A DNA stretch of 64,000 bases, from assembly GCA_963832725.1 (NCBI GenBank), contig CAWHVG010000006.1, positions 496,001-560,000 of the forward strand. Direction: 5' to 3'. The first letter of the stretch is position 1. The number at the start of each line of letters is the position of its first letter. Shown here in pieces: positions 27,393 through 37,647 of the stretch. The position numbers and the translations under genes are program-made. The DNA comes from JAEZBP01 sp963832725. Lineage in GTDB: Bacteria > Myxococcota_A > Polyangia > Polyangiales > Sandaracinaceae. The notes under the pieces are model-generated. The model searched no databases. It was not told where the DNA came from and worked only from the letters and a program-made list of their open reading frames with translations.

Positions 27393-29712
27393 TCAGCCTT
27401 CGAGCACGTCGCGAACCCGCTCGAGCAGCAAGGAGGGAGCGAAGGGCTTGCGGAGGAGCTCCGCCGCGCTCGGCTCGCCAGCTCCGATCTCGGCGTGCCC
27501 GCTCGTGAAGAGGACTTTCGTCTCGGGCCGCTCCCCGCGCAGACGCTCCCAGAGCTCGGCGCCACCCATCAGCGGCATCACCAGGTCCGAGAGCAGCAGG
27601 TGAATCGGGCCCGCGTGCCGCTCGCTCACGAGGAGCGCTTCGCCCGGGTGCGCCGCCTCCAACACGCTGTAGCCGGCGCGCTGCAAGACCTGCACCACCA
27701 GCCTGCGGACGAGCGCCTCGTCTTCCACCACCAGCACCGTCCCCTGGCCCGCGAGGAATCGGCTGGGCGCTGGGTGATCGGGCCGAGCCGCCGGCGTCGC
27801 CTGCACCCTCGGCAGCCACACCTCGAGCGTGCTGCCGCGCCCGAGCTCGCTGCGCGCGATCAGCCTCCCGCCGCTCTGCTCCACGATGCCGTAGGCCGTG
27901 CTCAGCCCGAGACCGGTCCCGCGCCCGACCGGCTTGGTGGTGAAGAAGGGCTCGAACGCGTGGCGAAGCGTGTCCTCGTCCATCCCCGTGCCCGTGTCGT
28001 CCACCGCGAGGACGATCCACTCTCCTCCTCCGCCTCCATCGGGTCCCGCTGCATCGACGCGCGTCGAGATGCGCAGCGCGCCGCCTGCGGGCATCGCGTC
28101 GCAGGCGTTGATCACCAGATTCACGAGCACCTGCTCGATCTGGACCCGATCCGCCATCACCGTGGTCGCTTTGTCGCACTTCAGCACGGTCAGACTGACA
28201 ACCTCCGGAACGACACGCCGCAACAGACGTGTTACTTCGCCGACGAGATCGTCGATCTCGAAGCGCGCCGGAGAGAGAAGCTGTCTCCGTCCGAACGCCA
28301 ATAGCTGCGACGTCAGCCGACCGGCGCGCTGCGCGGCTTCGACCACCTGATCGAGATCGTCGCGGACGGGATCGGTCGCGGCGAGCTCCTCGCGGGCGAC
28401 CGAGGCGAAGCCGAGGATGGCCGAGAGCATGTTGTTGAAGTCGTGGGCGACTCCTCCCGCGAGGCGACCGATGCTCTCCATTTTCTGGGAATGACGGAGC
28501 TGCGCCTCGAGCTGCTTCTGCTCGGAGAGGTCGGCGAAGATCCCCGACGCAGCCGGCCGGCGCGCCGGTCGGATCGAGGATTGGCGCGGCGGAGAGCGAG
28601 AGCTCGAGGTCGTGGCCGTCCTTGTGAGGACGCCGCACGGGGCTGCCGAGGAGGGTGCCGACGCGCGCCACCCAGGCTGGGATGAGAGACGGGTTGGCAT
28701 GAAAGGGCAGAGGTCTCCCGATCGCTTCGTCTTCACTCCATCCGAAAATGCGGGTCGCGGCGGGATTCCACACCTGCACCGTCCCCTCGGCGTCCAGGAG
28801 GACGATCGCGACCGGGGCGCTGTCTACGATCGCGCGGAGCTGACGCTCGCGATCCGCCAGCCGAACCTCCGCGGAGCGTTGCGCGCTGACGTCCGTCGCG
28901 ACGCCCATCAACCCGGTGATCTCGCCCTTCGATCCGCGCATCGGTGCGCATTTTATGTCGAAGCAGAACCCGTCCGCGTCACCTCGACATGCGATGGTCT
29001 CACCGGCGAATACGCGCGAAATCATCGTCGCTCCGTCGAGCTCGGTTCCGTCCGGGAGCGAGAGCTCCATCCCGCCGTAGAGATCGAACGCGTTGTGCCC
29101 GACCCGATCCTCCGGAATGATCCGGGTTCCTTCGGGCGCGCTTCCCTCGGAGAGGATGAAGCGGCCTTGCCGATCGAGGCTGAAGATCACCACCGGCGCG
29201 TTGCTGATCACGGCGGTGAGCCGCTCCGCGAGGTCGCGCCGTTCGGTCACGTCGCGCAGCACCGCGAGGTGCCGGCCGGGGACGATGTTCGTGGTGGCGC
29301 GATACTCGACTACCCGCCGCTCGCCGTCTGCCCGCACCAGCGGGACCTCGCCGCCGTGGCTCCGTCCGGCGCGAACGTCGGCCCATATGCGGGGCACGTC
29401 GACCTCGCCGGCGGCGAACGTGGCGAGCTCTTCTCCGATGATGGACTCGCGCGGGACACCCAGCAGTTCGGCCGCGGCCGGGTTGGCGTCGACGTAGCGG
29501 CCGTCGTCGTCGACAATTACCATCGCGTCGAGGGCTTTGTCGAACACGACGCTCAACATCTGCTCGCGCTCATCCGGAGCGGCCGCTCGTCGCGTCGTCG
29601 CCGACGCTCGGCGCACCGCAGACGGCTCCTCACCCAACGCCGCTTCATTTCCGCCGCTCTCGGCCTCTCTCACCAGAGGGTCCTCTCGCCAGACTCGTGT
29701 TCGGCTCGTCAT
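27393..29712 (-). pseudogene. Hybrid sensor histidine kinase (PAS x3, HisKA, HATPase, REC), one frameshift
   Basis: A soluble multi-PAS hybrid kinase of about 773 residues. Three PAS domains (about 55-165, 170-290, 300-410) include ALDAMVIVDDDGRYVDANPA and VAIVLLDAEGTVQVWNPAA. The HisKA box is GRLAGGVAHDFNNMLSAILG, with the phospho-acceptor His. The ATPase N, G1 and G2 boxes appear as LVINACDAMP, DDTGTGM and GRGTGLGLS. A C-terminal receiver has LLLSDLVMPLMGG. There is no membrane segment. A single-base shift near 28545, between the third PAS and HisKA, splits the gene; otherwise complete. No output regulator is adjacent, so its partner is unknown. Confidence 0.88.
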
Positions 29713-30212
29713 CGACCACCTACGCGCGGGGAGCGGTCACGCCCGGGTCCTGCCATCTTGCCCGGTCCGAGAGGTTCGCCAGCGCCGTGGTGCTTGTCGG
29801 AGCGTCTCTCATGGTTCGTGCTTTGGCAATTGTGGGGCGAGCAAGAGCCCCGCGGCCAACGACCCCTCGAACACCGTCTTGACTGTAAGTGTGTCGACGA
29901 ATTGTTCGCTCGGGTGGAGTCCGTTCCGATCGCATCACGTCGCCGCGCGGGGCAATGCTCTCGCTCGGTCCGACGCGGCGGCCCTCGAGCTGACCCGAGG
30001 CTCGTCCTGCCGAGTGAGACGAATCGCCTGCCGCATCGCTCGGAGTACGGCCGGTCGCGGCGCACGCTTTAGGGGGCCGGTCGGCTGGGGCCGGCGTCGC
30101 CGGAGCGGCAGCGACTTACGCACATCTGTTTCAAGGCGTTGCGTACCCGACCGCCGGCGTTGCCGTTGGCGCGCGCGTGCGTCGAGCGATCCTCGCCCAC
30201 ACTGGAGACCCC
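29713..30212. other. Intergenic region, no supported gene
   Basis: Lies upstream of the hybrid kinase and a broken metallo-hydrolase gene. Short frames are present but none is convincing. It should include the kinase promoter; no clear element could be chosen. Confidence 0.4.
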
Positions 30213-30350
30213 ATGCTCTCCCGCCAGCTCTTCGACCCCGAGTTCCGACCTACACCTACCTCCTCGCCGACGAGTCGACCCGGGACGCGGTGTTGATCGA
30301 CCAGGTCGAGCGCGACGTGCAGCTCCTCGAGGAGCTCGACCTCTCCGGGT
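30213..30350 (+). pseudogene. Start of an MBL-fold hydrolase (ETHE1-like), truncated
   Basis: ATG at 30213 reads MLSRQLFDPEF, then after a one-base shift PTYTYLLADESTRDAVLID and QVERDVQLLEELDL. This matches the start of persulfide dioxygenase-like metallo-beta-lactamase proteins. The metal-binding HxHxDH region is absent, so only a stump remains. Confidence 0.6.
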
Positions 30351-30566
30351 CGAGCGGACACAGCGGTGCCGTCGTCGGCGCTCGGACCAGCCTTCGACGT
30401 CGCGCCCAGGAACGGACACTCACTCGACCTAGTCTTCACGCAGGATCCGGTTCGACACGTCAGCCGAAGTCGCGTTCACGCTGAACCAGTACACGAGGGG
30501 CCGCGAGCACCAGCGCAATCTCCAACCGCCGCCCGGATACCGGCGTCGAACGGAGTCGGGATGGGA

Positions 30567-30827
30567 TCAAAGGGCGGCGCGCCGGGCCGCGAGCTCGGGA
30601 TCGTCCTTCCAGGCCGGCATCGAGGCCATGAACTCAAGCGTCCTGCGCTCGAGCTGCTCGCGGGAGGCGTCCGGCTCCCGCCTTGCCTGCCACTCCACCA
30701 TGCGCTCGAAGCGCTCGGTGAAGGGCTGCAGCTTGCCTTCCGCGTCGGTGCAGTGCTGGCAGTACGGACCGCTCTCGATCGGCATGCTGCAGCTCTCGCA
30801 ACGGGCTCCGTGGGTTCCGTGGGTCAT
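30567..30827 (-). CDS. Small zinc-ribbon protein
   Basis: An 86-residue protein with four cysteines in the pattern CESC...YCQHC near its N terminus, forming a zinc ribbon, followed by a helical tail (FTERFERMVEWQARRE). Its start overlaps the presumed MarR stop (ATGA at 30824-30827), so it is the second gene of that operon. Such zinc-ribbon proteins are often paired with regulators; function unknown. Confidence 0.8.
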   Translation of the reverse strand: MTHGTHGARCESCSMPIESGPYCQHCTDAEGKLQPFTERFERMVEWQARREPDASREQLERRTLEFMASMPAWKDDPELAARRAAL

Positions 30828-31293
30828 CGTTCTTCTCCTCTCTGAGCGGTCTCGCGGCGTGCGCGGCCGCCGCCTGCACGAGCAAGCGGGTGGTCTGAAC
30901 GGGCGCGGCGCGCTCGGCGGGATTGAGGCAGGTGAGGGCCGCGGCCAGGAGCTCCTCGGAGAGCGGCCGCTTCGCCGCGGCCAGGAGGCTCAGGGCCTCC
31001 TCGGTGAGCCACACGAGGTGGCGCCGCCGGTCGCGCTCGTCGGGCGCCCGCTCGAGCAACCCGCGTCGCATCAGCCGATTGATCATCTCGCTGCACGCCG
31101 CCTGCGACCGGTCGAGGTGATTGGCCGCCTCCCGAACGGCCAGCGGTACCGCCTGCTCGAGGTGACGCAAGAGCGCCAGGCTCTCCGGCGAAACGCGGGA
31201 TTCGCGGGGCGAGATCCGCCGGTAGCAGTGATCGAAGATCTCGGAGAACAGGGCTCCGAACTCGTCAGCGGCTTCGCTCGCGTCCATCGGCAC
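30824..31293 (-). pseudogene. MarR-family regulator with a shifted end
   Basis: A MarR winged-helix regulator of about 155 residues. It has ESLALLRHLEQAVPLAVREA, NHLDRSQAACSEMINRLMRR and a wing with ERDRRRHLVWLTEEA. Near 30860 the frame runs past the expected end into the zinc-ribbon gene. One base shift gives ARETAQRGEER and a stop that overlaps the next ATG, the usual operon geometry. It is therefore probably intact apart from one base. Confidence 0.8.
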
Positions 31294-31480
31294 ATCACTC
31301 TGCCCGCGGGAGATGCATCGTCAATACCGATGGAATCGAGGGGCGGTGCTCTCCTACGCACCGGGACGCTGCCGCTCGCGACACCATTGGGGTCGAGAAC
31401 GGTGAGCGGGGCGCAGACGACCGCGGCACCCGACGCGAGCACGTTCGCGGGCCATCCGACATGACCTCCCACCGCGCTAA

Positions 31481-32294
31481 CTGTCGAACACGGCGTTCAG
31501 TTCGCCGAAGGCGGCGGCGTCAGCCAAGCCATCGAATGTGCCGTCGGACGCGATCTGCGCGCACTCGCAGGAACCCGCCCCACGCGACCCGCGCGAGCGC
31601 GGAGCCGACGGAGATGCGCCGCACGCCGAGATCCGCCAGGCAAGCCACCGTGAAAGCTCTGGGTGTGGCGCTCCCATCAGCACGTTGACGGGCGCGGCGC
31701 GACTGCCGCGACGATCTCCGAGATCGTGTCGCGATCGCGCACCCCCGGAGCGAAGAGGCAGTCAGCGCCGGCATCCGCGTACGCAACGAGACGATCGAGG
31801 ACCGTCCGACGCGGGTCGGGATCGTCGACGAGGTAGGCCTCGCAGCGACCGGTGAGGATCACGCCGGCGCCGCTCGCATCGATGGCAGAACGCGCCGCGC
31901 GCAGCCGCTCGAGCGCGACGTCGCGCCGGTAGAGTGGCGCATCCGGATCGCCACTCGCGTCCTCGATGGACAGGCCCGCCACCCCCGTCTCCACGCAGAG
32001 CGCGACGTTGTGCGCCACCCCCTCGGGATCGTCCGCACAGCCGGCCTGGAAGTCCGCGCTCACTGGTAGAGGAGTGGCCGTGACAAGCTCGCGCACATGC
32101 TCGAGGACGACATCGCGCGGCAACGCTGTGACGGTGTCAGGGCGACCTCGGCTGAACGCGAGCCCGGCGGAGCTGCTGGCGAGCGCGGGAAATCCCAGGT
32201 GGTGGAGGAGAACGGCGCTACCCACGTCCCACGGGTTCGGGATGACGAAGCAGCCGGAGGCGTGCAGCTCTCGGAAGGTGGCGATGGCGCTCAT
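31481..32294 (-). pseudogene. PEP mutase/isocitrate lyase-superfamily enzyme, frameshifted
   Basis: Member of the isocitrate lyase/PEP mutase superfamily, which makes or breaks C-C or C-P bonds of alpha-keto acids. From ATG 32294 it reads MSAIATFRELHASGCFVIPN, PWDVGSAVLLHHLGFPALAS, with GVAGLSIEDASGDPDAPLY and GADCLFAPGVRD. Near 31685 the frame shifts; NVLMGAP, then FTVACLADLGVRRISVGSAL and a final segment follow in other frames to about 31481. Three shifts in the last 200 bases. The catalytic N-terminal two thirds are intact. Confidence 0.8.
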
Positions 32295-32792
32295 GCCGCG
32301 AGTGTAAGCCATGCTCTGATCGCGGGGCTCGCGACGTCAGTCCAGAGCCGCAACCTCGCCGTGTCGTCGCAGAACTTCGACGTCGGCGCGCGGCGGGCGA
32401 TGCCCGCCGCGAGATTCGAGACTGAGGGGCTTCGCCGGTCCGAAGCACCGAAAGCCCTCGGCGAAGATGTTCGTCAGGCGCATGGCGCACCCTGAGTGTC
32501 GTTGACACCCTGCCGACGTGAGAGGCGGGGCGGGCGCAATTCCCCTGGTTCGAGCTCCAGCTCGCGAGCTGGGAGTCGCTGCGGGCGAGGCCGCCCGCGT
32601 CCGGGGTCGGCGGGCCGAGGATTGGGGAGCGAATCGCATAGCGTCGTCCCGCTCGCTTTCTGAAACAGCAAGAGCTTGGCGCTGGCGATGCCGTCCCCGA
32701 ATCGCATCCATGGCTCGAGTGGCGGCGCGGTCACGAGGTGCGCCTGCCGCCCCACGGCCTCGTCCTGCGCGATCGCGCACCGCTGGGCGGTT
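32295..32792. other. Stretch before the first IS3 copy, no firm gene
   Basis: One minus-strand frame ends AIRAWLTLAA with a stop overlapping the PEP-mutase-like start (ATGA), so it may be the tail of a lost upstream gene. Its body is cut by the IS at 32793. Nothing else is supported. Confidence 0.35.
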
Positions 32793-32822
32793 GAGCTTCC
32801 CCCGTTCTCGTGGACAGGTTGA

Positions 32823-33713
32823 CTATGCCGCGAGCGCGGCGACCTGGCCCTTCAATTCGAACTCGATGGGGCTGATGTAGTCGAGACGGGAGTGCCGCCT
32901 CTCGGGGTTGTAGAAGCGGTCGATGTAGTTGCCGATGGAGGCGGCGGCGGCGCGGTGCGTGTCGTAGTCAGCGTCGTGCACGAGCTCGAAGATCAGCGTG
33001 CTGAAGAAGCTCTCGGCGACGGCGTTGTCCCAGCAGTCGCCCTTGCGGCTCATGCTCGGGATGATGCCGTGCGCGGCGAGAGCGCGACGGTAGTCGGCGC
33101 TCGCGTAGGGGCTGCCGCGATCGGAGTGATGAATGATGCCCCGGGGCCGGCCTCCGCGACATCGTCGCCATCGGAGCGCAGCGAGCGCGAGCTTGGTGTC
33201 GTTGTGCGTCGCTGGCCGCCCAGCCCACGACCCGACGCGAGTAGAGGTCGAGGATCGACGGCCAGGTACAGCCACCCCTCCAGTGTCCAGACGTAGGTCA
33301 CGTCGGTGACCCAGACCTCGTTCGGCGCGGCCACCTCGAAGTCGCCGCTCGACCAGGTTCGGCGCGATCGGGTGCTGTGCTCGGAGTCGGTGGTCATGCG
33401 GAAGCGGCGCCGCCCGCGCGCACGCAGGCCCTGCTCGCGCATCAGCCGCTCGACCCGCTTGCGCCCGACACGGATGCCCCGCGCTCGAAGCTCGGCGTGG
33501 ACGCGAGGGCTGCCGTACCGGCCGCGGCTGCGTTTGTGGGCGGCCGCGATCTCGACCGCCAGCCGCGCGTCGTCCACGGAGCGCTCGGACGCGGGCCGGT
33601 CCCGCCACGCGTAGAACCCGCTCTTCGAGACGCCCAGGAGCCTGCACATCAGCGCGATGGGGAAGGCCACCGACTCGCGAGGATGAACGCGTACTTCATC
33701 CGTTCTCCTTCGC
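32823..33713 (-). pseudogene. IS3 transposase orfB, frameshifted
   Basis: A DDE transposase: ALMCRLLGVSKSGFYAWRDR, RVGRKRVERLMREQGLRARG, NEVWVTDVTYVWTLEGWLYL, HHSDRGSPYASADYRRAL, SMSRKGDCWDNAVAESFFST and RRHSRLDYISPIEFE. Compared with copy 2, one base is missing after the start codon region (near 33672), and another shift follows YLAV. The three catalytic acids are present in the pieces. Confidence 0.85.
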
Positions 33714-33992
33714 GAAGAAGGTGGCCGCTGCTTTTAGGATTTCGCGCTCCAGGCGGAGCTGCTTGTTCTCCCGCCGCAGCCGCGTGAGCTCCTCACGCTC
33801 GGCGCTCGCCAGCTCGCCGGGGCGACCGAGGCCAGCGTCGGCCTCTGCTCGCCGCACCCACTCGCGCACCGCCGTCTCCGTCAGGTCCAGGTCCTTTGCG
33901 ACCTGCCCGATGCTCCGGTCGCCGGCCTGGCACAGCGCCACGACCTCGGCCCGAAACTCCGGCGTGAACTTCCTTCGCTTTCTTCTCGCCAT
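33712..33992 (-). CDS. IS3 orfA, helix-turn-helix protein
   Basis: A 94- to 98-residue protein, MARRKRRKFTPEFRAEVVAL, with HTH (IGQVAKDLDLTETAVREWVR) and a leucine-zipper tail (LTRLRRENKQLRLEREILK). It is identical in sequence to orfA of copy 2. The stop near 33696 overlaps the orfB start (ATGA). Confidence 0.9.
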
Positions 33993-34051
33993 GGGACACT
34001 CCTCGCGCATTCTCGCGCCTTCGGGGGTGTCCACGGAAGTGGGGGAGCCTC

Positions 34052-34761
34052 CAGGTCGCCCAGCCCCCGCTTGGCTCCCAATGCTTCGTGGGTGTGTTCA
34101 GGTCCAGGCTCGCCATACCGTGTCCTCTGGAGTTCGTAGACGGTGGGGGGGCATCCGCTTCTGACGGAAAGCTGCCGAGAGAATGCCTCACGCGGTGCCC
34201 CTGTGGGAACCCGTACGCGGCACGAACTCACGGCCGTCAACACACGTTGACGCCGCATGTCGAGGGCGACGTGATGTCGAGTCTGCATCCGAGCGAAGAC
34301 CGCCGAAAGGATCCTGGATGTCCTGGTCGGCCCCATCGCCCACGCTGTCCCTCACCCCCGCCGGCGCTTCCTTCCGCAACCACCGCCTCGGTGACTTCCC
34401 CATAGCCGGTGCGCCGCGCAGGGCTTTGTTCAACGACGCGATTTCCGAGGCGCTGCGGTGTGCTCGTCCAGCTCGGGAATCGCTCACAGTTCAAGTCCGC
34501 GATCGAGCCGTCCAAGTCCCGGCGATCCCGGCGTTCAAGTGCGCGCGATCCTGGCGTTCAAGTCCGCGCGAGACCCGCAGCCTGCCCGACCGGCCTGATC
34601 GACGCTCCACAGAGCACAACCGGGGGGCTCTCCGGAGGATGCGACGCAGGGGCCGCGAAGTTGCGCGCGGAACGTGGTGGGAGGCTCCGGCATGACGCTG
34701 TGCCCTAGGAGGCAAAGTCATGCGCGGTTCTCTCTGTCGGACAAGAACCTATACGAACCGC
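34052..34761. other. Non-coding stretch with an rve-IS end remnant
   Basis: No supported gene. Bases 34637-34690 match the outer end of the rve-type IS (GATGCGACGCAGGGGCCGCG and the GTGGGAGGCTC terminus). A minus-strand frame reading HGMASLDLNTPTKHWEPSGG near 34060-34130 is unassigned. Confidence 0.5.
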
Positions 34762-37647
34762 TCAATGGCGCTGCGCTCTCGGAGTAGCACCGCCCATTGC
34801 GAGATCTCCCGCGTCGAAGTCTACCCCCGCAAGCCAACCCGTTGCGCTACGTGTTGAGACAATCTCCGCCACGTGAATCTCTATCACTGCTGGATGCATC
34901 GCCACTTTGCGAAGCGCATCTTCATGGGCGAACGCGCACACGACCACCACCTCCACGGATGCGCCACTCCCTTGAGCGCTCGTTAGATGTTCAACGCACG
35001 CCAGCATAGTCGCCCCTGTATTCATGACAGTATCAGTCAGAAGCACTGCGCTCGTAGCCTCTCGCTCGGGCGCGACCAACCACGAGACATCGACCGTGTC
35101 GCCCGCACGGATTGCCGAGAGAAGCCCGAATGGCACACTCTCAAAAACATCACCGAGCGGCGCCACGAACGGCAACCCGCCACGCAACACCGCTACAGCC
35201 GCACTAATTTCGCACCCCTCTCGGTCTAGATAGACGCGAGTATCCTCTACGGTACTACGCGCTATGATATCCACCAACAACCGCGCTCTTAGCACCGCCT
35301 CCGCGTCCCCTGGCGGCGGGCTCATATCCTGTGTGGGAAGGCCAAATGGAAGCTTGTGATGCACTACTTTTCGCTCTGACCGAGCAGCGTGTGGTGGCTG
35401 GACGACGGTCACTCCGAAGATACCCCCCCGATACAGACGATAGTGCGAGGCATCTACAACCGCCATCCGTGGACCGTTAAGAAGCACATTAGGATCGAGC
35501 CTCGTCATTGCATAGGCGTAGCCACGGAGGGCAAGCACGGCCTCTTTCGTGGCAAAGACAGCGGGGACCCCGGGCGCAGACGTACTGGTCCAGAGTCCGT
35601 ACTCGCCGCAGGAATCGATGATCCAGGAAGCCAAGGATGCCACCTCCGGTAGGCGCGGACTGACGTGCGCCGCGAGAAGGCCACGTAGCAGCGCCTCCGG
35701 AACAGCGTGGTGCCAGTACAGCTTGCCCTTCCATTCCTCAACGAAACGCGCTGGCAGCAGCGCGTCGGCACCACGACTTTGATCGAGCAGCCAGGCTCCC
35801 GCGCGCTCAAGCGCAGCCGACGCGGACCCACGCACCTCACGGTCGACATCGGGACACGTGGATATTGCTCGGAAGGCGAGAGCCGCTTCCGCCGTTCGGA
35901 CAATCCGAGGAACTGAGGCATCGGTGGTTGCGATGGTCGCGACTTCGCCCGCCGCACGATCTAGCCCGGAATGGACACGCCCGCGGTCCGCACCCGTCGT
36001 CGCCTGTCTGACGATGAGGAATCTCGCCGCTGCCGCGATGGCGGCCCTCACCACCTCCTCAACCGGCTCCACGCTGTCCAGCACGGCAAGAAGATCGCCC
36101 AGCACGTCCCGAGCGTGCCGAAGCGCCGCCGTCAGAGCAACACAGACCTGCGATGTCGTAATGACGTCAGGTGCGCAGCCGTTGTGGTGACCCCAGCCGC
36201 CGCTCTTGTGCTGAGATCTCAGCAGAGCTTGGACGCCGAGTTTCTGCTCACGGGGTGAGACCGCGAAGTGCGCTCGTGCACCAACCTGAACTACCACGGA
36301 GGTTATCCGGGCGAGTGGCTCTCCTTCGCGTTCCGCGATCGTCCACCCGCCCCCATTGCTTACCGCGCAAGCGTCGAGCCTTGGCCGAGCAAGCAGTTGC
36401 GCCAGGAGGGGGGCTGGGGCCGCCAGCCCTTCGAGAACCATAAGCGCCTGCGCCGTCGCCGCGGCGCTTGGCTCGGCCCGCACATTCATGCCGAGGTCTT
36501 GCGCCCAGCCATAACCTGGATTCTGTGAAATCGCCGACTGGCTCGCGAGTTGAAAGTTCCTCATCGCGATCAAGCGTTGGGCGCGAGACACTGCTGCCAG
36601 AGCGCGATGAACAACGACACACGGATCGTTGGCGGATGTTCTCGGCTCCGACGGTGAAAAGTCGATCCGGGATGGAGGTAGTGTGGGGCGGATCTTCCTC
36701 AACTCGTTGGCGAAACGAGGGAGCAGTGCATCCGCGTCCACACCACTATAGAGTTCGAGGCGCGGCACGGGGAGAAGCCCCGCACTTTGCTCAAGACGTT
36801 GCAGCGGGGCACTGCGTGACGCTCCAGTGCCATAGAACGCCCAATTGATTCGTACGTCAGTGTGGTCGCTCCGAGCAGCGGCGCGCTCAAGGCCAGCCAT
36901 GATGATATCATCCCAACCACCGTATCCGGTAACCAGGATCCGAACACCGGAGAAGAGGCTATCCAGCCAGCCGCTTAGACGGGGTCGAGGACGCGTGAGA
37001 TCGTGATCGGTGTGCATCGAGTCAGTGCGAAGCCAATACCCATGCACGTGGACAACCGTCACTCGTTCAGGGTGATAGAGAGCCGACACGCTCAGGTCAT
37101 CGACTGCCGGCACCGTCACAAAGTCAACGCCGTATTTCTTTAGAGCCATTTCGATCAGCGGATCGAAATTTGTCGTGAGGATGACGGACTCTAGAACGTC
37201 CGGGTGCTCCGAATACAGACGTCCGATGGCATCGATGCCTAGGCGAATGTTCCAGTAGTCAGGGGCGAGCAGTGCGCCGAGGGTTGTGTCCTCAAACTTT
37301 GCGGGTTCGGGACGAAGAGACGGGTCGTGAAGAGCGTCGAGGACCGCGCCCTTGATTATCGTATTCGCCGCACGTGCGTCGCCGAGGAACTCAAAGGCGG
37401 CTTGGTATGCATTTCCCCCATGTTCCCTGGCATTTTCGATGGCAGCATCGAACCTGTTGTGGAGAAGCTCAGGGAGGGTCCGTCGTATCTGCTTGATGAT
37501 CTCATTGGCACTTGGAACACCTGGCCCGCGCGGGTCAACTGGGGTCGCCAGCCCCGACCCTATCACAAACAGCACTTTCTGAGCGGGTGGACCATGTCTC
37601 GGAATGCCCAGGAGGAGATTGCCGAGTAGATCGTCAGATGCTCTCAT
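34762..37647 (-). CDS. SIR2-like / alpha-alpha-toroid / uracil-phosphoribosyltransferase-like fusion protein
   Basis: A 961-residue three-domain protein with an intact frame. Residues 1-330 are SIR2-like: VLFVIGSGLATPVD (GxG 30-32), LTTNFDPLIE (N160, D162), VVHVHGYW (H200, H202) and LVTGYGGWDD (240-247), the set found in predicted NAD-consuming SIR2 domains. Residues about 345-715 are helical with QW-like motifs (SNGGGW 430-435, RSQHKSGGWG 477-486, GEYGLW 681-686), as in squalene-cyclase-type toroids. Residues about 755-952 resemble uracil phosphoribosyltransferase: VVHHKL, VAVLRGGLPF (818-827), PRPP loop LLTDTVMNTGAT (869-880) and GVDFDAGDLAMG (941-952). Its start overlaps the HAD gene by 14 bases. 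Base composition is visibly lower in GC than the neighbours, suggesting transfer. Function is inferred: NAD or nucleotide metabolism in defence or stress. Confidence 0.85.
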   Translation of the reverse strand: MRASDDLLGNLLLGIPRHGPPAQKVLFVIGSGLATPVDPRGPGVPSANEIIKQIRRTLPELLHNRFDAAIENAREHGGNAYQAAFEFLGDARAANTIIKGAVLDALHDPSLRPEPAKFEDTTLGALLAPDYWNIRLGIDAIGRLYSEHPDVLESVILTTNFDPLIEMALKKYGVDFVTVPAVDDLSVSALYHPERVTVVHVHGYWLRTDSMHTDHDLTRPRPRLSGWLDSLFSGVRILVTGYGGWDDIIMAGLERAAARSDHTDVRINWAFYGTGASRSAPLQRLEQSAGLLPVPRLELYSGVDADALLPRFANELRKIRPTLPPSRIDFSPSEPRTSANDPCVVVHRALAAVSRAQRLIAMRNFQLASQSAISQNPGYGWAQDLGMNVRAEPSAAATAQALMVLEGLAAPAPLLAQLLARPRLDACAVSNGGGWTIAEREGEPLARITSVVVQVGARAHFAVSPREQKLGVQALLRSQHKSGGWGHHNGCAPDVITTSQVCVALTAALRHARDVLGDLLAVLDSVEPVEEVVRAAIAAAARFLIVRQATTGADRGRVHSGLDRAAGEVATIATTDASVPRIVRTAEAALAFRAISTCPDVDREVRGSASAALERAGAWLLDQSRGADALLPARFVEEWKGKLYWHHAVPEALLRGLLAAHVSPRLPEVASLASWIIDSCGEYGLWTSTSAPGVPAVFATKEAVLALRGYAYAMTRLDPNVLLNGPRMAVVDASHYRLYRGGIFGVTVVQPPHAARSERKVVHHKLPFGLPTQDMSPPPGDAEAVLRARLLVDIIARSTVEDTRVYLDREGCEISAAVAVLRGGLPFVAPLGDVFESVPFGLLSAIRAGDTVDVSWLVAPEREATSAVLLTDTVMNTGATMLACVEHLTSAQGSGASVEVVVVCAFAHEDALRKVAMHPAVIEIHVAEIVSTRSATGWLAGVDFDAGDLAMGGATPRAQRH

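Larger units (their letters stand above)
32793..34051 (-). mobile_element. IS3-family element, copy 1 (1259 bp)
   Basis: Ends are inverted repeats: GAGCTTCCCCCGTTCTCGTG at 32793 and, as complement, GAGGCTCCCCCACTTCCGTG ending at 34051. It carries orfA and orfB on the minus strand. A second copy of exactly the same length but opposite orientation lies at 39429-40687. No target duplication was found. orfB has at least one shift near its start and further ones in the core, so this copy is probably inactive. Confidence 0.92.

Noticed and set aside
32337..32480. Minus-strand MRLTNIFAEGFRCFGPA, resembling the start of an OLD/RecF-type ATPase
   Set aside because: The frame ends after about 48 codons with no Walker A motif; probably chance or a minimal scrap.
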